The position numbers and the translations under genes were made by a program. Under the pieces are notes generated by a model. The model was not told where the DNA came from, did no database searches, and saw nothing but the letters and a program-made list of their open reading frames with translations. Below, piece by piece: positions 54,647-64,000 of a DNA stretch of 64,000 nt (its first letter is position 1; each line of letters starts with the position of its first letter). This DNA is from Afipia sp. OHSU_II-C1 (GTDB taxonomy: Bacteria > Pseudomonadota > Alphaproteobacteria > Rhizobiales > Xanthobacteraceae), in NCBI RefSeq assembly GCF_000497575.1, contig NZ_APJI01000002.1, positions 57,780 to 121,779 on the forward strand. The letters run 5' to 3'.

Positions 54647-55609
54647 ATGCCGGACCTGATGCGCAGCTATCTGGATTTTGAAAAACCCGTCGCCGAACTC
54701 GACGCCAAGGTCGACGAGTTGCGTGCGCTTGCCGCCAGCGGCAGCGACATCGGCGAAGAAGTGTCGCGCATCGAAGAGAAGGCAGCGCAGGCGCTCACCG
54801 AGCTTTATTCGGATCTGACGCCCTGGCAGAAGACTCAAGTCGCGCGCCATCCGCTGCGTCCGCATTGCGTGGATTACATCAAGCAGCTCATCACCGAGTT
54901 CACGCCGCTCGCGGGCGACCGCAAGTTCGGCGATGACGAAGCGCTAATCGGCGGCTTCGGCCGTTTCAGAGGCGAGAGCATTTGCGTGATCGGCCAGGAG
55001 AAGGGCTCGACCACCGAAACCCGGCTCAAGCATAATTTCGGCATGGCCAAGCCCGAAGGCTATCGCAAGGCCGTCCGGTTGATGGAACTTGCGGATCGCT
55101 TCGGTATTCCCGTCCTGTCGCTGGTGGACACCGCAGGCGCCTATCCCGGCATCGGCGCTGAGGAGCGCGGACAGGCGGAAGCGATCGCGCGATCGACCGA
55201 CGCCTGTCTCAATCTCGGCGTACCCAATGTCGCCGTCATCATCGGCGAGGGCGGCTCAGGCGGCGCGATCGCGATTGCCACCGCGAACCGCGTGCTGATG
55301 CTCGAACACGCGGTGTACAGCGTGATCTCGCCGGAAGGCGCGGCCTCGATTCTGTGGCGCGATTCGACGAAAGCGCAGGAAGCCGCGATCAATATGAAGA
55401 TCACCGCGCAGGATCTCGCCCGCTTCGGTGTGATCGACACCATCCTGAAGGAACCACCGGGCGGAGCGCACCGCGATCCGGCCGCCATGATCGCCCGGGC
55501 CGGCGATGCTGTCGCCCAGGCCTTCAACGATTTGCGGAGCCTCGATTCCAAGGCGGTGCGCAACCAGCGCCGGCAGAAATTCCTCGATATCGGACGCAAG
55601 CTCGGCTAG
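54647..55609 (+). CDS. accA: Acetyl-CoA carboxylase carboxyltransferase subunit alpha
   Basis: A 320-residue subunit of the carboxyltransferase that transfers CO2 from biotin to acetyl-CoA, the first step of fatty-acid synthesis. [20 protein letters not shown] and [10 protein letters not shown] are characteristic. The partner accD and biotin-carrier genes are elsewhere. Coupled to nothing upstream; the 167-nt gap after xerD shows no gene. Confidence 0.96.
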   Translation: MPDLMRSYLDFEKPVAELDAKVDELRALAASGSDIGEEVSRIEEKAAQALTELYSDLTPWQKTQVARHPLRPHCVDYIKQLITEFTPLAGDRKFGDDEALIGGFGRFRGESICVIGQEKGSTTETRLKHNFGMAKPEGYRKAVRLMELADRFGIPVLSLVDTAGAYPGIGAEERGQAEAIARSTDACLNLGVPNVAVIIGEGGSGGAIAIATANRVLMLEHAVYSVISPEGAASILWRDSTKAQEAAINMKITAQDLARFGVIDTILKEPPGGAHRDPAAMIARAGDAVAQAFNDLRSLDSKAVRNQRRQKFLDIGRKLG

Positions 55610-55674
55610 GGCATCGCCCAAGCCAAATGTGCGCAATCCATGCGGCGAAGTCACATCGTGGCTTTTTCGAGACA

Positions 55675-55700
55675 GGCCCGCTTCTGGCCGGGCCGTTTTT
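55675..55700 (+). terminator. Short terminator after accA
   Basis: A GGCCCG/CGGGCC stem around an 8-nt loop followed by GTTTTT. The remaining gap to 55998 is AT-richer than its surroundings and holds no gene I can support; it probably contains the transpeptidase promoter. Confidence 0.75.
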
Positions 55701-55998
55701 CCCCTGCATTTTGATTTACTTAGCGTTGACCATAAAACGCTTCCCGTCCCTGCGGGGCAGGGCGCTCGGCTTGCGACAGAGGGGTATTTAAGGATAATAA
55801 TTGCTCAATTGCTGACGCACGTTTTTAGCCAAAAAGCGAACGCTGCTTTTACGACGAAAACACGTGCGGCCTGTTTTAACAGACAGTGTTTTCCGGCCGC
55901 CTCCTGCGCGCCACTTTGCCGGAAGACGATCTGTCACCGGGGTCGAGTCCTGGGTCTAGCCGGAGTATGGGGATTGCCGGTCTGCCGCGGAGCCTTGC

Positions 55999-57489
55999 AT
56001 GATTGACCGCACGCACATTCGCGCGCTTGTCACGTCGGCTGCGCTTGCGGCCGGCGTTTTGCTTGCTGGATGCAACGGCGAACAGCTCTCGCCGAGTTCA
56101 AAGGCCAACCGCCCGATCCCCGACAAGCTGCTTGCCGACATCGAATCGAAGAACATGGACAAGGCGTCGCCGATCCTTGTCCGCCTGTTCAAGCAGGAAG
56201 CCGAACTCGAGGTCTGGAAGCAGGACCGCAACGGCAAGTTCGCGCTGCTGAAGACCTATCCGATCTGCCGCTGGTCGGGAGACCTTGGACCGAAGGTCAA
56301 GGAAGGCGACCGTCAGGCGCCGGAAGGCTTCTACTCGATCACGCCCGCGCAGATGAATCCGACGTCGGCGTATTTCCTGTCGTTCAACATGGGCTATCCG
56401 AATGCCTACGATAAGGCATGGGGCCGCACCGGATCGCAGTTGATGGTCCACGGCGATTGCTCATCGCGCGGCTGCTACGCAATGACCGACGAACAGATCT
56501 CGGAAATCTATGCGCTCGGCCGTGAATCCTTCTTCGGCGGCCAGAACGCATTTCAGGTGCAGGCCTATCCGTTCCGCATGACGCCGCAGAACATGGCCCG
56601 CCACCGCAACAATCCGAACATGCCGTTCTGGAAGATGATCAAGGAAGGCAACGATCACTTCGAGGTCACCAAGCAGGAGCCGAAGGTCGATTTCTGCGAG
56701 AAGAAGTATGTCTTCGACGCGGAGAAGCCCGCAGGTTCGACCCGCCCGCTGACCTTCAACGCCTCGGCGCAATGCCCCGCCTATCAGGTTTCGCCCGAGA
56801 TCGCCGAAGCGGTCCAGGACAAGCAGCGTCAGGATGAACTGAAGACCGCGCAACTGATCTCGCGTGGCACGGCGACGGCGCGTTCGCGCGCCGGGATCGA
56901 CGGCGGCATGCATCCGGTGTTCGCCTCCAAGCTGCCGGAAGGCGAAGCCGCGATCGACCGTGACGTCACCGACTATGCCGTCGCGTCCAACGGTCCCGCT
57001 CCCGGCACTGTTCCGGCGCACGCAACGATTCCAAAGGCGCCCGAGCCGGCGGTACCGTCGTTCAGCTTTACCTCGTCCAACAGCGAGCCGATGGTGGCCG
57101 TGACCAGCACCACGCCTGCGGCGTCCGCGAATGCCAGCGCAAGCTCCTCGGAAGGCTTCTTCAGCAAGCTGTCCCGCTCCGTGGGCCTGCGTGGATCGGA
57201 TCCACAACCGCCCGCCGCAGCGCCGGCAAAGCCGACCGCGGTCACTGCGGCCCCGAAGGCGAAATCACCTGGGCCGACCAGGGAAGCCGCCAAGAGCGCT
57301 CCGCCGCGCGTCATTCCACTCGAACGCTCGCAGCAGGCTCAGGCGCCCGCCAAGCCTGCCGCTCCAGCGCCTGCGACAACAGCCGCGGCAGCCGCGCCCG
57401 CCGCTCCGGCATCTCAGCCGTCGCTGGCCGGTGCTCAGCCCGCAGTGCAGGCGAACTCCTTCGACAGCCGCTGGTCGACAGTCCGGTAA
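55999..57489 (+). CDS. L,D-transpeptidase (YkuD) lipoprotein-like protein
   Basis: A 496-residue protein. The lipobox LLAGC (C25) suggests lipid attachment. A YkuD domain (about 60-185) carries the active-site pattern HGDCSSRGC (151-159) with C159 as nucleophile. The C-terminal 200 residues are proline/alanine-rich and low-complexity. It is expected to attach or rearrange peptidoglycan cross-links, or release lipoprotein, in the periplasm. Confidence 0.87.
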   Translation: MIDRTHIRALVTSAALAAGVLLAGCNGEQLSPSSKANRPIPDKLLADIESKNMDKASPILVRLFKQEAELEVWKQDRNGKFALLKTYPICRWSGDLGPKVKEGDRQAPEGFYSITPAQMNPTSAYFLSFNMGYPNAYDKAWGRTGSQLMVHGDCSSRGCYAMTDEQISEIYALGRESFFGGQNAFQVQAYPFRMTPQNMARHRNNPNMPFWKMIKEGNDHFEVTKQEPKVDFCEKKYVFDAEKPAGSTRPLTFNASAQCPAYQVSPEIAEAVQDKQRQDELKTAQLISRGTATARSRAGIDGGMHPVFASKLPEGEAAIDRDVTDYAVASNGPAPGTVPAHATIPKAPEPAVPSFSFTSSNSEPMVAVTSTTPAASANASASSSEGFFSKLSRSVGLRGSDPQPPAAAPAKPTAVTAAPKAKSPGPTREAAKSAPPRVIPLERSQQAQAPAKPAAPAPATTAAAAAPAAPASQPSLAGAQPAVQANSFDSRWSTVR

Positions 57490-57512
57490 ACCGGCATCGT
57501 CATCGCCCACAA

Positions 57513-57540
57513 AAAACGCCGGTCTCTCGACCGGCGTTTT
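57513..57540. terminator. Bidirectional terminator, transpeptidase / secA
   Basis: A 12-bp stem, AAAACGCCGGTC with GACCGGCGTTTT, around a 4-nt loop, between convergent genes. Confidence 0.92.
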
Positions 57541-57562
57541 GCATTTGAAGACTTGAAGCTGC

Positions 57563-60397
57563 TCAGGCGAACTTGCCGTGGCAATGCTTGAACTTCTTGC
57601 CGGAGCCGCACGGACAATCCTCGTTGCGGCCGACTTTGCCCCAGGTCGCAGGATTTTGCGGATCGCGCTGTGAAGCCGGGACCGGCGCAAGAGCGGCCTG
57701 CGCAAAGGCCATCTCGTCCTCGCCGGTATTCGGATTGAGCTTGTGCGCTTCCATCTGAGGCAGCTCCGGTTGCTCGTCCGGCGGCACGATCTCGACCCGC
57801 ACCAGTTGCGCAGTCACTGCCTCGCGCAGATGCGAGATCAGGCCCTCGAACAGATTGAACGCCTCGGACTTGTACTCCTGCAACGGATCGCGCTGGCCGT
57901 AGCCGCGCAGGCCGATCACCTGCCGCAGGTGGTCCAGCATCACCAGATGCTCACGCCACAGATGATCCAAGGTCTGTAGCAGGATCGACTTTTCGACATA
58001 GCGCATGACATCGGGACCGAACTGAGCCGACTTCGCCGCCATGTGCTCGTCAACGCGCTGCTCGATGCGCGACAGCATCTCCTCGTTGGCGATACCCTCT
58101 TCCTTGGCCCACTCATCGACCGGCAGGTCGAGATCGAGCACGCGCTTCAGTTCGTCCTTGAGCCCGGCCACATCCCACTGCTCCGCATAGGCATGCTCAG
58201 GCACGTGTTTGGCGACCAGATCGTCAACCAGCGCATGGCGCATGTCGGCGACGGTCTCGGCCACATTCTGGTCGCGCATCAGATCGATGCGCTGATCGAA
58301 GATCGCCTTGCGCTGGTCGTTCTGCACGTCGTCGAACTTAAGCAGGTTCTTGCGGATGTCGAAGTTGCGGGCCTCGACCTTCTGCTGCGCCTTCTCCAGT
58401 GCCTTGTTGATCCACGGATGGATGATCGCCTCGCCCTCCTTGAGGCCGAGACGGGTCAGCATGCTGTCGAGCCGGTCCGATCCGAAGATGCGCATCAGAT
58501 CGTCTTCGAGCGACAGATAGAACTTGGTGCGGCCGGGATCGCCCTGACGGCCGGCGCGGCCACGAAGCTGGTTGTCGATGCGGCGGGATTCGTGACGCTC
58601 CGAACCGATAATGTAGAGGCCGCCGGGCTTGGTGATGGTCTTGGCCGGCTTGCTGCCCTTCGCCGGTTCGATCTCGATGACTTCTTCCGACTTCAACACC
58701 ATCTCGCGGAAGCGTTCGATGTCGGCCTTGATCTGTTCGATCTTGGCCTTTTTCTCGGCCTCATCCGTGATGTCGGCGGTCTCGATCTGGCTGCGCATTT
58801 CCAGCGAACCGCCGAGTTTGATGTCGGTACCGCGGCCGGCCATGTTGGTCGCGATGGTGATCGCGCCCGGCACGCCGGCTTCAGCCACGATGTAGGCTTC
58901 CTGTTCGTGGAAGCGCGCGTTCAGAACCGCGAACAGCTTGGCCGGCTTGCCCGCGCGCGCGGCCGCGTAGAGCTTTTCCAGCGCCTTCGGATTGCCGAAG
59001 TCGATCTGCTTGTAGCCGTTCTTGGCGAGATACTCGCCCAGCACTTCCGACTTCTCGATCGACGCCGTACCCACCAGCACCGGCTGCATGCGCTTGTTGG
59101 CCTGCTCGATCTCCGCGAGGATCGCACGATGCTTTTCCTCGGCGGTGCGATAGACCTCGTCGTCCTCGTCGAGACGCGCGATCGGCACGTTGGTCGGAAC
59201 CTCGATGACCTCGAGCTTGTAGATGTCGAACAGTTCGTCCGCTTCCGTCGCCGCCGTCCCGGTCATGCCGGCGAGCTTGTCGTACATGCGGAAGTAGTTC
59301 TGGAACGTGATCGAGGCCAGCGTCTGGTTTTCCGGCTGGACCGGCTGATGTTCCTTGGCTTCTAGCGCCTGATGCAGGCCTTCCGAATAGCGGCGGCCCG
59401 GCATCATGCGGCCCGTGAACTCGTCGATGATGACCACTTCGCCGTCGCGGACGATGTAGTCCTTGTCGCGCTGGAACAGCGAATGCGCGCGCAGCGCCTG
59501 ATTGATGTGGTGGACGACGGAGACGTTCTCGACGTCGTAGAGCGAGTCGCCCTTGAGCTGGCCGGCGGCCTGCAACAGGTTCTCGATCTTCTCCATGCCG
59601 GCTTCGGTCAGCGTGACGGTGCGCTGCTTCTCGTCGACCTCGAAGTCCGTCACCTTCTCGAGCTTCGGAATATAGGTGTCGATGGTGTTGTAGAATTCCG
59701 AGCGGTCGTCGAGCGGGCCGGAAATGATGAGCGGCGTGCGGGCTTCGTCGATCAGGATCGAGTCGACTTCGTCGACGATGGCGAAGAAATGACCGCGCTG
59801 GACCATGTCCTCCAGCCGGTACTTCATGTTGTCGCGCAGATAGTCGAAGCCGTATTCGTTGTTGGTGCCGTAGGTGATGTCGCAGGCATAGGCCGCCTGA
59901 CGTTCCGCATCGTCCAGACCATGAACGATCACGCCCGTGGTCATGCCGAGGAACGAATAGATCTGTCCCATCCACCCGGCGTCGCGCTTGGCGAGGTAGT
60001 CGTTGACGGTGACGACGTGGACACCGTTGCCGGCCAGCGCGTTGAGATAGACCGCCAGCGTCGCCACCAGCGTCTTGCCTTCGCCGGTTTTCATCTCGGC
60101 GATGTCGCCCTCGTGCAGCACCATGCCGCCGATCAGCTGCACATCGAAATGGCGCTGACCGAGGGTCCGCTTGGCGGCCTCGCGAACGGTGGCGAATGCT
60201 GGCACCAAAAGATCGTCGAGAGACTTACCTTCGGAGAGCTGCTTGCGGAACTCCGCGGTCCGCGCCTTCAGCGCCTCGTCGGACAGGGCCGCGATCTCGG
60301 GTTCCAGCGCGTTAATCGCATCGACGCGGGCTTGGTATCCCTTGATCCGCCGGTCGTTGGCGGAGCCGAAAAACTTGCGGGCGAGCGCGCCGAGCAT
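57563..60397 (-). CDS. secA: Preprotein translocase ATPase SecA
   Basis: A 944-residue motor of the Sec export machine. KTGEGKT (103-109) is Walker A; the helicase motifs [15 protein letters not shown] and [10 protein letters not shown] are intact. The C-terminal zinc motif [14 protein letters not shown], which contacts SecB and lipids, is present. ATG 60397 (MLGALARK) has AGGAA upstream; the frame is open to 60439. Confidence 0.97.
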   Translation of the reverse strand: MLGALARKFFGSANDRRIKGYQARVDAINALEPEIAALSDEALKARTAEFRKQLSEGKSLDDLLVPAFATVREAAKRTLGQRHFDVQLIGGMVLHEGDIAEMKTGEGKTLVATLAVYLNALAGNGVHVVTVNDYLAKRDAGWMGQIYSFLGMTTGVIVHGLDDAERQAAYACDITYGTNNEYGFDYLRDNMKYRLEDMVQRGHFFAIVDEVDSILIDEARTPLIISGPLDDRSEFYNTIDTYIPKLEKVTDFEVDEKQRTVTLTEAGMEKIENLLQAAGQLKGDSLYDVENVSVVHHINQALRAHSLFQRDKDYIVRDGEVVIIDEFTGRMMPGRRYSEGLHQALEAKEHQPVQPENQTLASITFQNYFRMYDKLAGMTGTAATEADELFDIYKLEVIEVPTNVPIARLDEDDEVYRTAEEKHRAILAEIEQANKRMQPVLVGTASIEKSEVLGEYLAKNGYKQIDFGNPKALEKLYAAARAGKPAKLFAVLNARFHEQEAYIVAEAGVPGAITIATNMAGRGTDIKLGGSLEMRSQIETADITDEAEKKAKIEQIKADIERFREMVLKSEEVIEIEPAKGSKPAKTITKPGGLYIIGSERHESRRIDNQLRGRAGRQGDPGRTKFYLSLEDDLMRIFGSDRLDSMLTRLGLKEGEAIIHPWINKALEKAQQKVEARNFDIRKNLLKFDDVQNDQRKAIFDQRIDLMRDQNVAETVADMRHALVDDLVAKHVPEHAYAEQWDVAGLKDELKRVLDLDLPVDEWAKEEGIANEEMLSRIEQRVDEHMAAKSAQFGPDVMRYVEKSILLQTLDHLWREHLVMLDHLRQVIGLRGYGQRDPLQEYKSEAFNLFEGLISHLREAVTAQLVRVEIVPPDEQPELPQMEAHKLNPNTGEDEMAFAQAALAPVPASQRDPQNPATWGKVGRNEDCPCGSGKKFKHCHGKFA

Positions 60398-60796
60398 GAA
60401 TAATTCCTGTCTTGCAGTTGGCGTTGCGGCTGAAGTCACCGCAGCCCTGAAACCGGTATGAAACGTCCGCAGAATTGCTGATGGAGCAAACCCTTGCGCG
60501 AATCCTCGAGGATGAGTGCGGGAGCGAATTCTAAAGGTTCACCCGCTTGAGCGCGGCAAAGCCCCGCAGCAGCCAGGAGAGCCTGCCGGGAGAGATATGG
60601 GCCGTCCAAAGCCTTGTCAACGCGCGAACCTGTCAAGGATTTCATGATTTTGGCGGGTTTTTCACGTTGCGTCCGGGCAGAGGTTGGGCGAGTGTCCGGC
60701 CTCCCGAACCGCCCGGTCCTCCGGTCTTCAGAGATTCGCATCATCACGAAGCGAACGCCGGCTCGGTAACCAGCCTTTGACCCATAAGGATTTTCC
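60398..60796. other. Divergent intergenic region secA / PpiC-type gene
   Basis: 399 nt between divergent starts. It must hold both promoters. I see no gene, repeat or recognisable regulatory motif. Confidence 0.5.
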
Positions 60797-61723
60797 ATGA
60801 CCGTTTCTCCGAACCGCACAGCCTCCCACACCGGACTGGGCGCGCGACTAGGACTGCTCACGTCGGCCGCTGCAATTTGTCTCACGGTCGTTCTGAGCAC
60901 CGGCCAGCCGCTCCGCGCGCAGGATGCCAACGCCGTAATCGCAAAGGTTAACGGGGCTGAGATCCGCCAGAGCGATCTGACCGTCGCCGAGGAAGAGCTG
61001 GGACCGAGCCTCCAGCAGATGGACCCCGCAACCCGCCGCGACAATCTGATCGCCTTCCTGATCGATATGAAAATCGTCGCCAAGGCCGCCGAAGCCAAGA
61101 AGGTCGGCGACTCGGCAGAGTTCAAGCAGAAAGTCGCCTTCGCGCGCGACCGCCTTTTGATGGACAGCCTGCTCGCGACCGAAGGCAAGGCGGCCGTCAC
61201 TGACGAGGCCATGAAGAAGGTCTATGAGGACGCCACCAAGCAGGTCTCGGGCGAGAAGGAAGTCCGCGCCCGGCACATTCTGGTCCCCACCGAGGAAGAA
61301 GCGAAGGCGATCAAGGCCGAACTCGAGAAGGGTGCCGACTTCGCCAAGCTCGCCAAGGAAAAGTCCAAGGACCCGGGCGCAGCCGACGGCGGCGATCTTG
61401 GCTTCTTCACCAAGGAGCAGATGGTGCCGGAATTTTCCGCCGTTGCCTTCGCGCTCGAGCCCGGCAAGATTTCCGATCCCGTGAAGTCGCAGTTCGGCTG
61501 GCACATCATCAAGGTCGAGGAAGCCCGCGACCGCAAGCCGCCGGACTTCGAGCAGGTGAAGGGCCAGATCCAGAACTTCGTGATCCGCAAGGCACAGGCC
61601 GACTACGTCACCAAGCTGCGCACCGAAGCCAAGGTCGAGCGCCTCGACAAGCCGGCGGACGCTGCGGCTCCGGCGGCGAAGCCTGATGCGAAGGCTGCTC
61701 CGGCCGCACCTGCGAAGAAGTAA
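60797..61723 (+). CDS. PpiC/SurA-type peptidylprolyl isomerase
   Basis: A 308-residue periplasmic foldase. Signal peptide (about 1-40, with SAAAICLTVVLSTG then LRAQD), an N-terminal SurA-like helical domain (about 42-150) and one parvulin domain (about 155-245: VRARHILVPTEEEAKAI, GDLGFFTKEQMVPEF). The C-terminal 30 residues are alanine/proline-rich. It folds exported proteins. Confidence 0.9.
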   Translation: MTVSPNRTASHTGLGARLGLLTSAAAICLTVVLSTGQPLRAQDANAVIAKVNGAEIRQSDLTVAEEELGPSLQQMDPATRRDNLIAFLIDMKIVAKAAEAKKVGDSAEFKQKVAFARDRLLMDSLLATEGKAAVTDEAMKKVYEDATKQVSGEKEVRARHILVPTEEEAKAIKAELEKGADFAKLAKEKSKDPGAADGGDLGFFTKEQMVPEFSAVAFALEPGKISDPVKSQFGWHIIKVEEARDRKPPDFEQVKGQIQNFVIRKAQADYVTKLRTEAKVERLDKPADAAAPAAKPDAKAAPAAPAKK

Positions 61724-61755
61724 ATCGACTTCACGCCAAACCTTCAGTAACCTGA

Positions 61756-61790
61756 CGTCATGCCCGGGGCTTGCCCCGGGCATCTACGTC
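61756..61790. repeat. Palindromic repeat, likely also terminator
   Basis: GACGTCATGCCCGGGGC and its near inverse GCCCCGGGCATCTACGTC; the inner stem TGCCCGGGGC/GCCCCGGGCA (61761-61782) is perfect with a 2-nt loop. This sequence is a common intergenic repeat of Bradyrhizobium-like genomes. It lies between the isomerase gene and argJ. Confidence 0.75.
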
Positions 61791-61881
61791 TTGGGGCCTT
61801 CACAATTGTAGGCGTAAGACGTGGAGGGCTGGAATCATCCGGCCACACGCTGACATTCCTCGATCCAGGGCCACCGATCTC

Positions 61882-63123
61882 ATGTCCACCGCCGTCTCCC
61901 CGCTCGCCCCCACCGATGTCCCCGACATGCCGCAGATTGACGGCGTGCGCCTTGCGACGGCGGCCGCCGGCATCCGCTACAAGAACCGCACCGACGTGCT
62001 GCTGGCGCTGTTCGACAAGGGCACCACGGTGGCGGGCGTGTTCACGAAATCGAAGTGCCCGAGCGCCGCGGTGGACTGGTGCCGCGCCAGGCTCAAGGGC
62101 GGCGAGGCGCGCGCGCTGGTGGTCAACTCCGGCAATGCCAACGCCTTCACCGGCAAAACGGGAAAGCAGGCAACCACGCTGACCGCATCGATCGCCGCGA
62201 AAGCAACCGGCTCGACGCCGGCCAAAATCTTTCTCGCATCTACCGGCGTGATCGGCGAACCGCTCGACGCCACGAAGTTCAACGGCGTGCTCGACGATCT
62301 CGCAAGGGCCGCCGAACCCGATGGATGGATGAACGCGGCCACCGCGATCATGACCACCGACACGTTTCCGAAAGTTGCCACCGCCACAGTGAAACTCGGC
62401 AAGACCAAGGTCACCATCAACGGCATGGCCAAGGGCGCGGGCATGATTGCGCCGGACATGGCGACGATGCTTTCGTTTATCTTCACCGACGCGCCGATTT
62501 CGGCACCCGCGCTGCAATCGCTGCTCAAGACCGGCGTTGAGGATACGTTCAACGCGGTGACCATCGATGGCGACACCTCGACATCGGACACTCTGCTGGC
62601 CTTCGCCACCGGCGCCGCAGCAGCACATGGCGCACCGAAGATCACGCGCGCATCCGATCCGCGCTTGAAAGCGTTCACCAAGGCGCTCAACGGCATTCTG
62701 GCGGACCTCGCCGAGCAGGTCGCACGCGACGGCGAAGGCGCGCGCAAGCTGGTCGAGGTCGTGGTCGAGGGTGCCACGTCAAAGACGTCCGCGCGGAAAA
62801 TCGCGATGTCGATCGCCAACTCGCCGCTGGTGAAAACCGCCATTGCCGGCGAGGACGCCAACTGGGGCCGCGTGGTCATGGCCGTCGGCAAGGCTGGCGA
62901 ACCGGCTAACCGCGACAAGCTGTCGATTGCGTTCAACGGCATCCGCGTCGCCAGCAAGGGCGCGCGCGATCCGTCCTACGACGAGAAGGAAGTCTCTGCG
63001 CTGATGAAGCAGGACAAGATTCAGATCAAGATCGGGCTCGGGCTTGGAAAGGGCCGCGACCGCGTGCTGACCTGCGATCTCACCAAGGAATACGTTGCCA
63101 TCAACGGCGACTACCGATCGTGA
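61882..63123 (+). CDS. argJ: Ornithine acetyltransferase / N-acetylglutamate synthase ArgJ
   Basis: A 413-residue enzyme of arginine synthesis that moves the acetyl group of N-acetylornithine to glutamate. The self-cleavage site is MA-TML (194-197), exposing T195 as nucleophile, within [14 protein letters not shown]. It overlaps the next gene by GTGA. ATG 61882 (MSTAVSP) is chosen; an upstream start at 61771 falls in the repeat region. Confidence 0.95.
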   Translation: MSTAVSPLAPTDVPDMPQIDGVRLATAAAGIRYKNRTDVLLALFDKGTTVAGVFTKSKCPSAAVDWCRARLKGGEARALVVNSGNANAFTGKTGKQATTLTASIAAKATGSTPAKIFLASTGVIGEPLDATKFNGVLDDLARAAEPDGWMNAATAIMTTDTFPKVATATVKLGKTKVTINGMAKGAGMIAPDMATMLSFIFTDAPISAPALQSLLKTGVEDTFNAVTIDGDTSTSDTLLAFATGAAAAHGAPKITRASDPRLKAFTKALNGILADLAEQVARDGEGARKLVEVVVEGATSKTSARKIAMSIANSPLVKTAIAGEDANWGRVVMAVGKAGEPANRDKLSIAFNGIRVASKGARDPSYDEKEVSALMKQDKIQIKIGLGLGKGRDRVLTCDLTKEYVAINGDYRS

Positions 63124-63524
63124 TCAAACTGGTCCTCGTTGTCGCCTGCGCGCTGATCGATACGGACAACCGCGTCCTGATCGCGCAGCGGCCCGAGGGC
63201 AAGACGCTCGCGGGGCTATGGGAATTCCCCGGCGGCAAACTGGAGCCCGGCGAGCGGCCGGAGCCGGCGCTGATCCGCGAACTCGCGGAGGAACTCGGCA
63301 TCAAGGTAGAGGAGCCGTGCCTCGCGCCGCTCACCTTCGCCAGCCACAGCTATGAGACCTTCCATCTGCTGATGCCGCTTTACATTTGCCGGAAGTGGGA
63401 AGGCACCGTGACGCCGCACGAAGGTCAGCAGCTCGCATGGGTGCGCGCCAACAAGCTGCGCGATTATCCAATGCCGCCGGCGGATATTCCGCTGATCGCG
63501 CATCTGACGGATTTGCTGCTGTAG
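63120..63524 (+). CDS. mutT: MutT-type Nudix hydrolase (8-oxo-dGTP diphosphatase)
   Basis: A 134-residue Nudix hydrolase. The Nudix box GX5EX7REUXEEXGU is complete: G39, E45, R53-E54, E57-E58, G60. It sanitises oxidised dGTP, preventing A:T to C:G changes. It starts with GTG at 63120, overlapping the argJ stop. This argJ-mutT pairing is common in Rhizobiales. Confidence 0.92.
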   Translation: MIKLVLVVACALIDTDNRVLIAQRPEGKTLAGLWEFPGGKLEPGERPEPALIRELAEELGIKVEEPCLAPLTFASHSYETFHLLMPLYICRKWEGTVTPHEGQQLAWVRANKLRDYPMPPADIPLIAHLTDLLL

Positions 63525-63558
63525 GCGCGGCGTCATCACCACCGAACAACTTTTCGGC

Positions 63559-63671
63559 CCGTCATTCCGGGATGCGCCGCTTGGCGCAGGCCCGGAATCC
63601 ATGATTGCGAAAATCTCCGGAGAGTCCGTGGATTCCGGGTTCGCGCGAAACCGCGCGCCCCGGAATGACGG
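63559..63671. repeat. Long inverted repeat, interspersed element
   Basis: Outer arms CCGTCATTCCGGG (63559-63571) and CCCCGGAATGACGG (63658-63671) enclose an inner inverted pair CCCGGAATCCA/TGGATTCCGGG. The arrangement resembles the repeat at 43228-43309, and copies occur widely in this family. Confidence 0.75.
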
Positions 63672-64000
63672 CGGAGAGTATTGCCGGCGTGCGGCTCGAA
63701 ACATTTCGTGATGGGGATACGCGTCCCCGTGCTCTGAAGCGCGCTTAAGTTCGCCATGTCCTGGTCGTGAGGGGCGCTTCTCGAGGGCGCTTTGAAGCGG
63801 AGCAGGATGCGGCGCCTGCGCACGTGTCTCGCACACACGCGTCCGGGAGGCTGGGGTCACCGTCCGGGCCAACTACGTGGCTCTGCCGTTCGCGGCTGGA
63901 CGCGGAGCGGACGAAGGCGGCGAAAGCCGTCCGGATCAGGGGTCGAGTACCTCCCCCGTCCGCACCCGGAAGTACGGTCCCCTCGCCCAAAATCGCCGCA
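63672..64000. other. GC-rich stretch without a supported gene
   Basis: The last 329 nt contain open frames on the minus strand rich in R, P and S, with no ribosome site or domain. Similar stretches recur in genomes of this family, so it is more likely part of an interspersed element or an intergenic leader than a coding gene. Confidence 0.4.

Noticed and set aside
58043..59365. 440-codon plus-strand frame inside secA
   Set aside because: Shadow of secA in GC-rich DNA; no domain, and secA is complete on the other strand.
61977..62957. 326-codon minus-strand frame over argJ
   Set aside because: Antisense shadow of a well-conserved gene.
63216..63872. Long minus-strand frame across the repeat after mutT
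   Set aside because: It crosses the inverted repeat and mutT antisense; no domain or start support.
1..64000. CRISPR array
   Set aside because: No set of regularly spaced direct repeats was found.

Overview
The window is high-GC DNA from an alphaproteobacterium, most probably a member of the Nitrobacteraceae (Bradyrhizobium/Rhodopseudomonas/Afipia group). This rests on the housekeeping block (cobT-cobS, rpmB, aroK-aroB beside xerD, accA, secA, argJ), the N-terminal Omp25/31-type barrel of the porin, and short palindromic repeats typical of this family. The species cannot be fixed from the sequence alone.

Positions 1 to about 12,080 look like an accessory island. It starts inside a minus-strand gene for a PD-(D/E)XK plus winged-helix protein. 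Next come two plus-strand operons. The first (1111-5871) encodes an ECF-like sigma factor, an unrecognised partner, and a fusion of an ImmA/IrrE-type zinc protease with a UvrD-like helicase and a Cas4/AddB-like C-terminus. The second (5969-8790) encodes a complete ubiquitin-like conjugation set: ubiquitin-like protein, E2, JAB deubiquitinase and E1. Both operons are preceded by the same two-block DNA element with identical 6-nt spacing (1044-1070 and 5886-5912), so they probably form one regulon. The island continues with a DCL-family protein, small membrane or coiled-coil proteins, a DUF2971 protein and an AlpA-like DNA-binding protein. It ends against a decayed 3' end of radC.

Positions 12,264-36,000 hold ordinary metabolic and transport genes: a SsuBC/NMT1-type ABC transporter with a 2-hydroxyacid dehydrogenase, divergent from a creatininase-family hydrolase; a double-barrel porin; an FMN glutamate-synthase-like protein; a patatin; an AHL-lactonase-like enzyme; a nickel permease whose upstream region carries a perfect NikR-type operator; a Bug-type binding protein; tRNA-Arg(CCU); an acyl-CoA cluster (SDR, NDP-forming CoA ligase, VOC, enoyl-CoA hydratase, amino-acid-type binding protein); a nuclease-like protein and an M48 lipoprotein.

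Positions 36,000-64,000 are core genome: carD, fdxA, an S4 protein and a SUV3-like helicase; a DUF3108 protein; rpmB; an exported phytase-type esterase with cobT and cobS; DedA, DUF1801, DnaJ-like and BolA proteins; a CNNM/CorC protein; aroB-aroK; a 48-residue membrane peptide with xerD; accA; an L,D-transpeptidase; secA; a PpiC isomerase; argJ and a mutT-type gene. Several interspersed palindromic repeats sit between these genes. No CRISPR array, rRNA or complete insertion sequence was seen.
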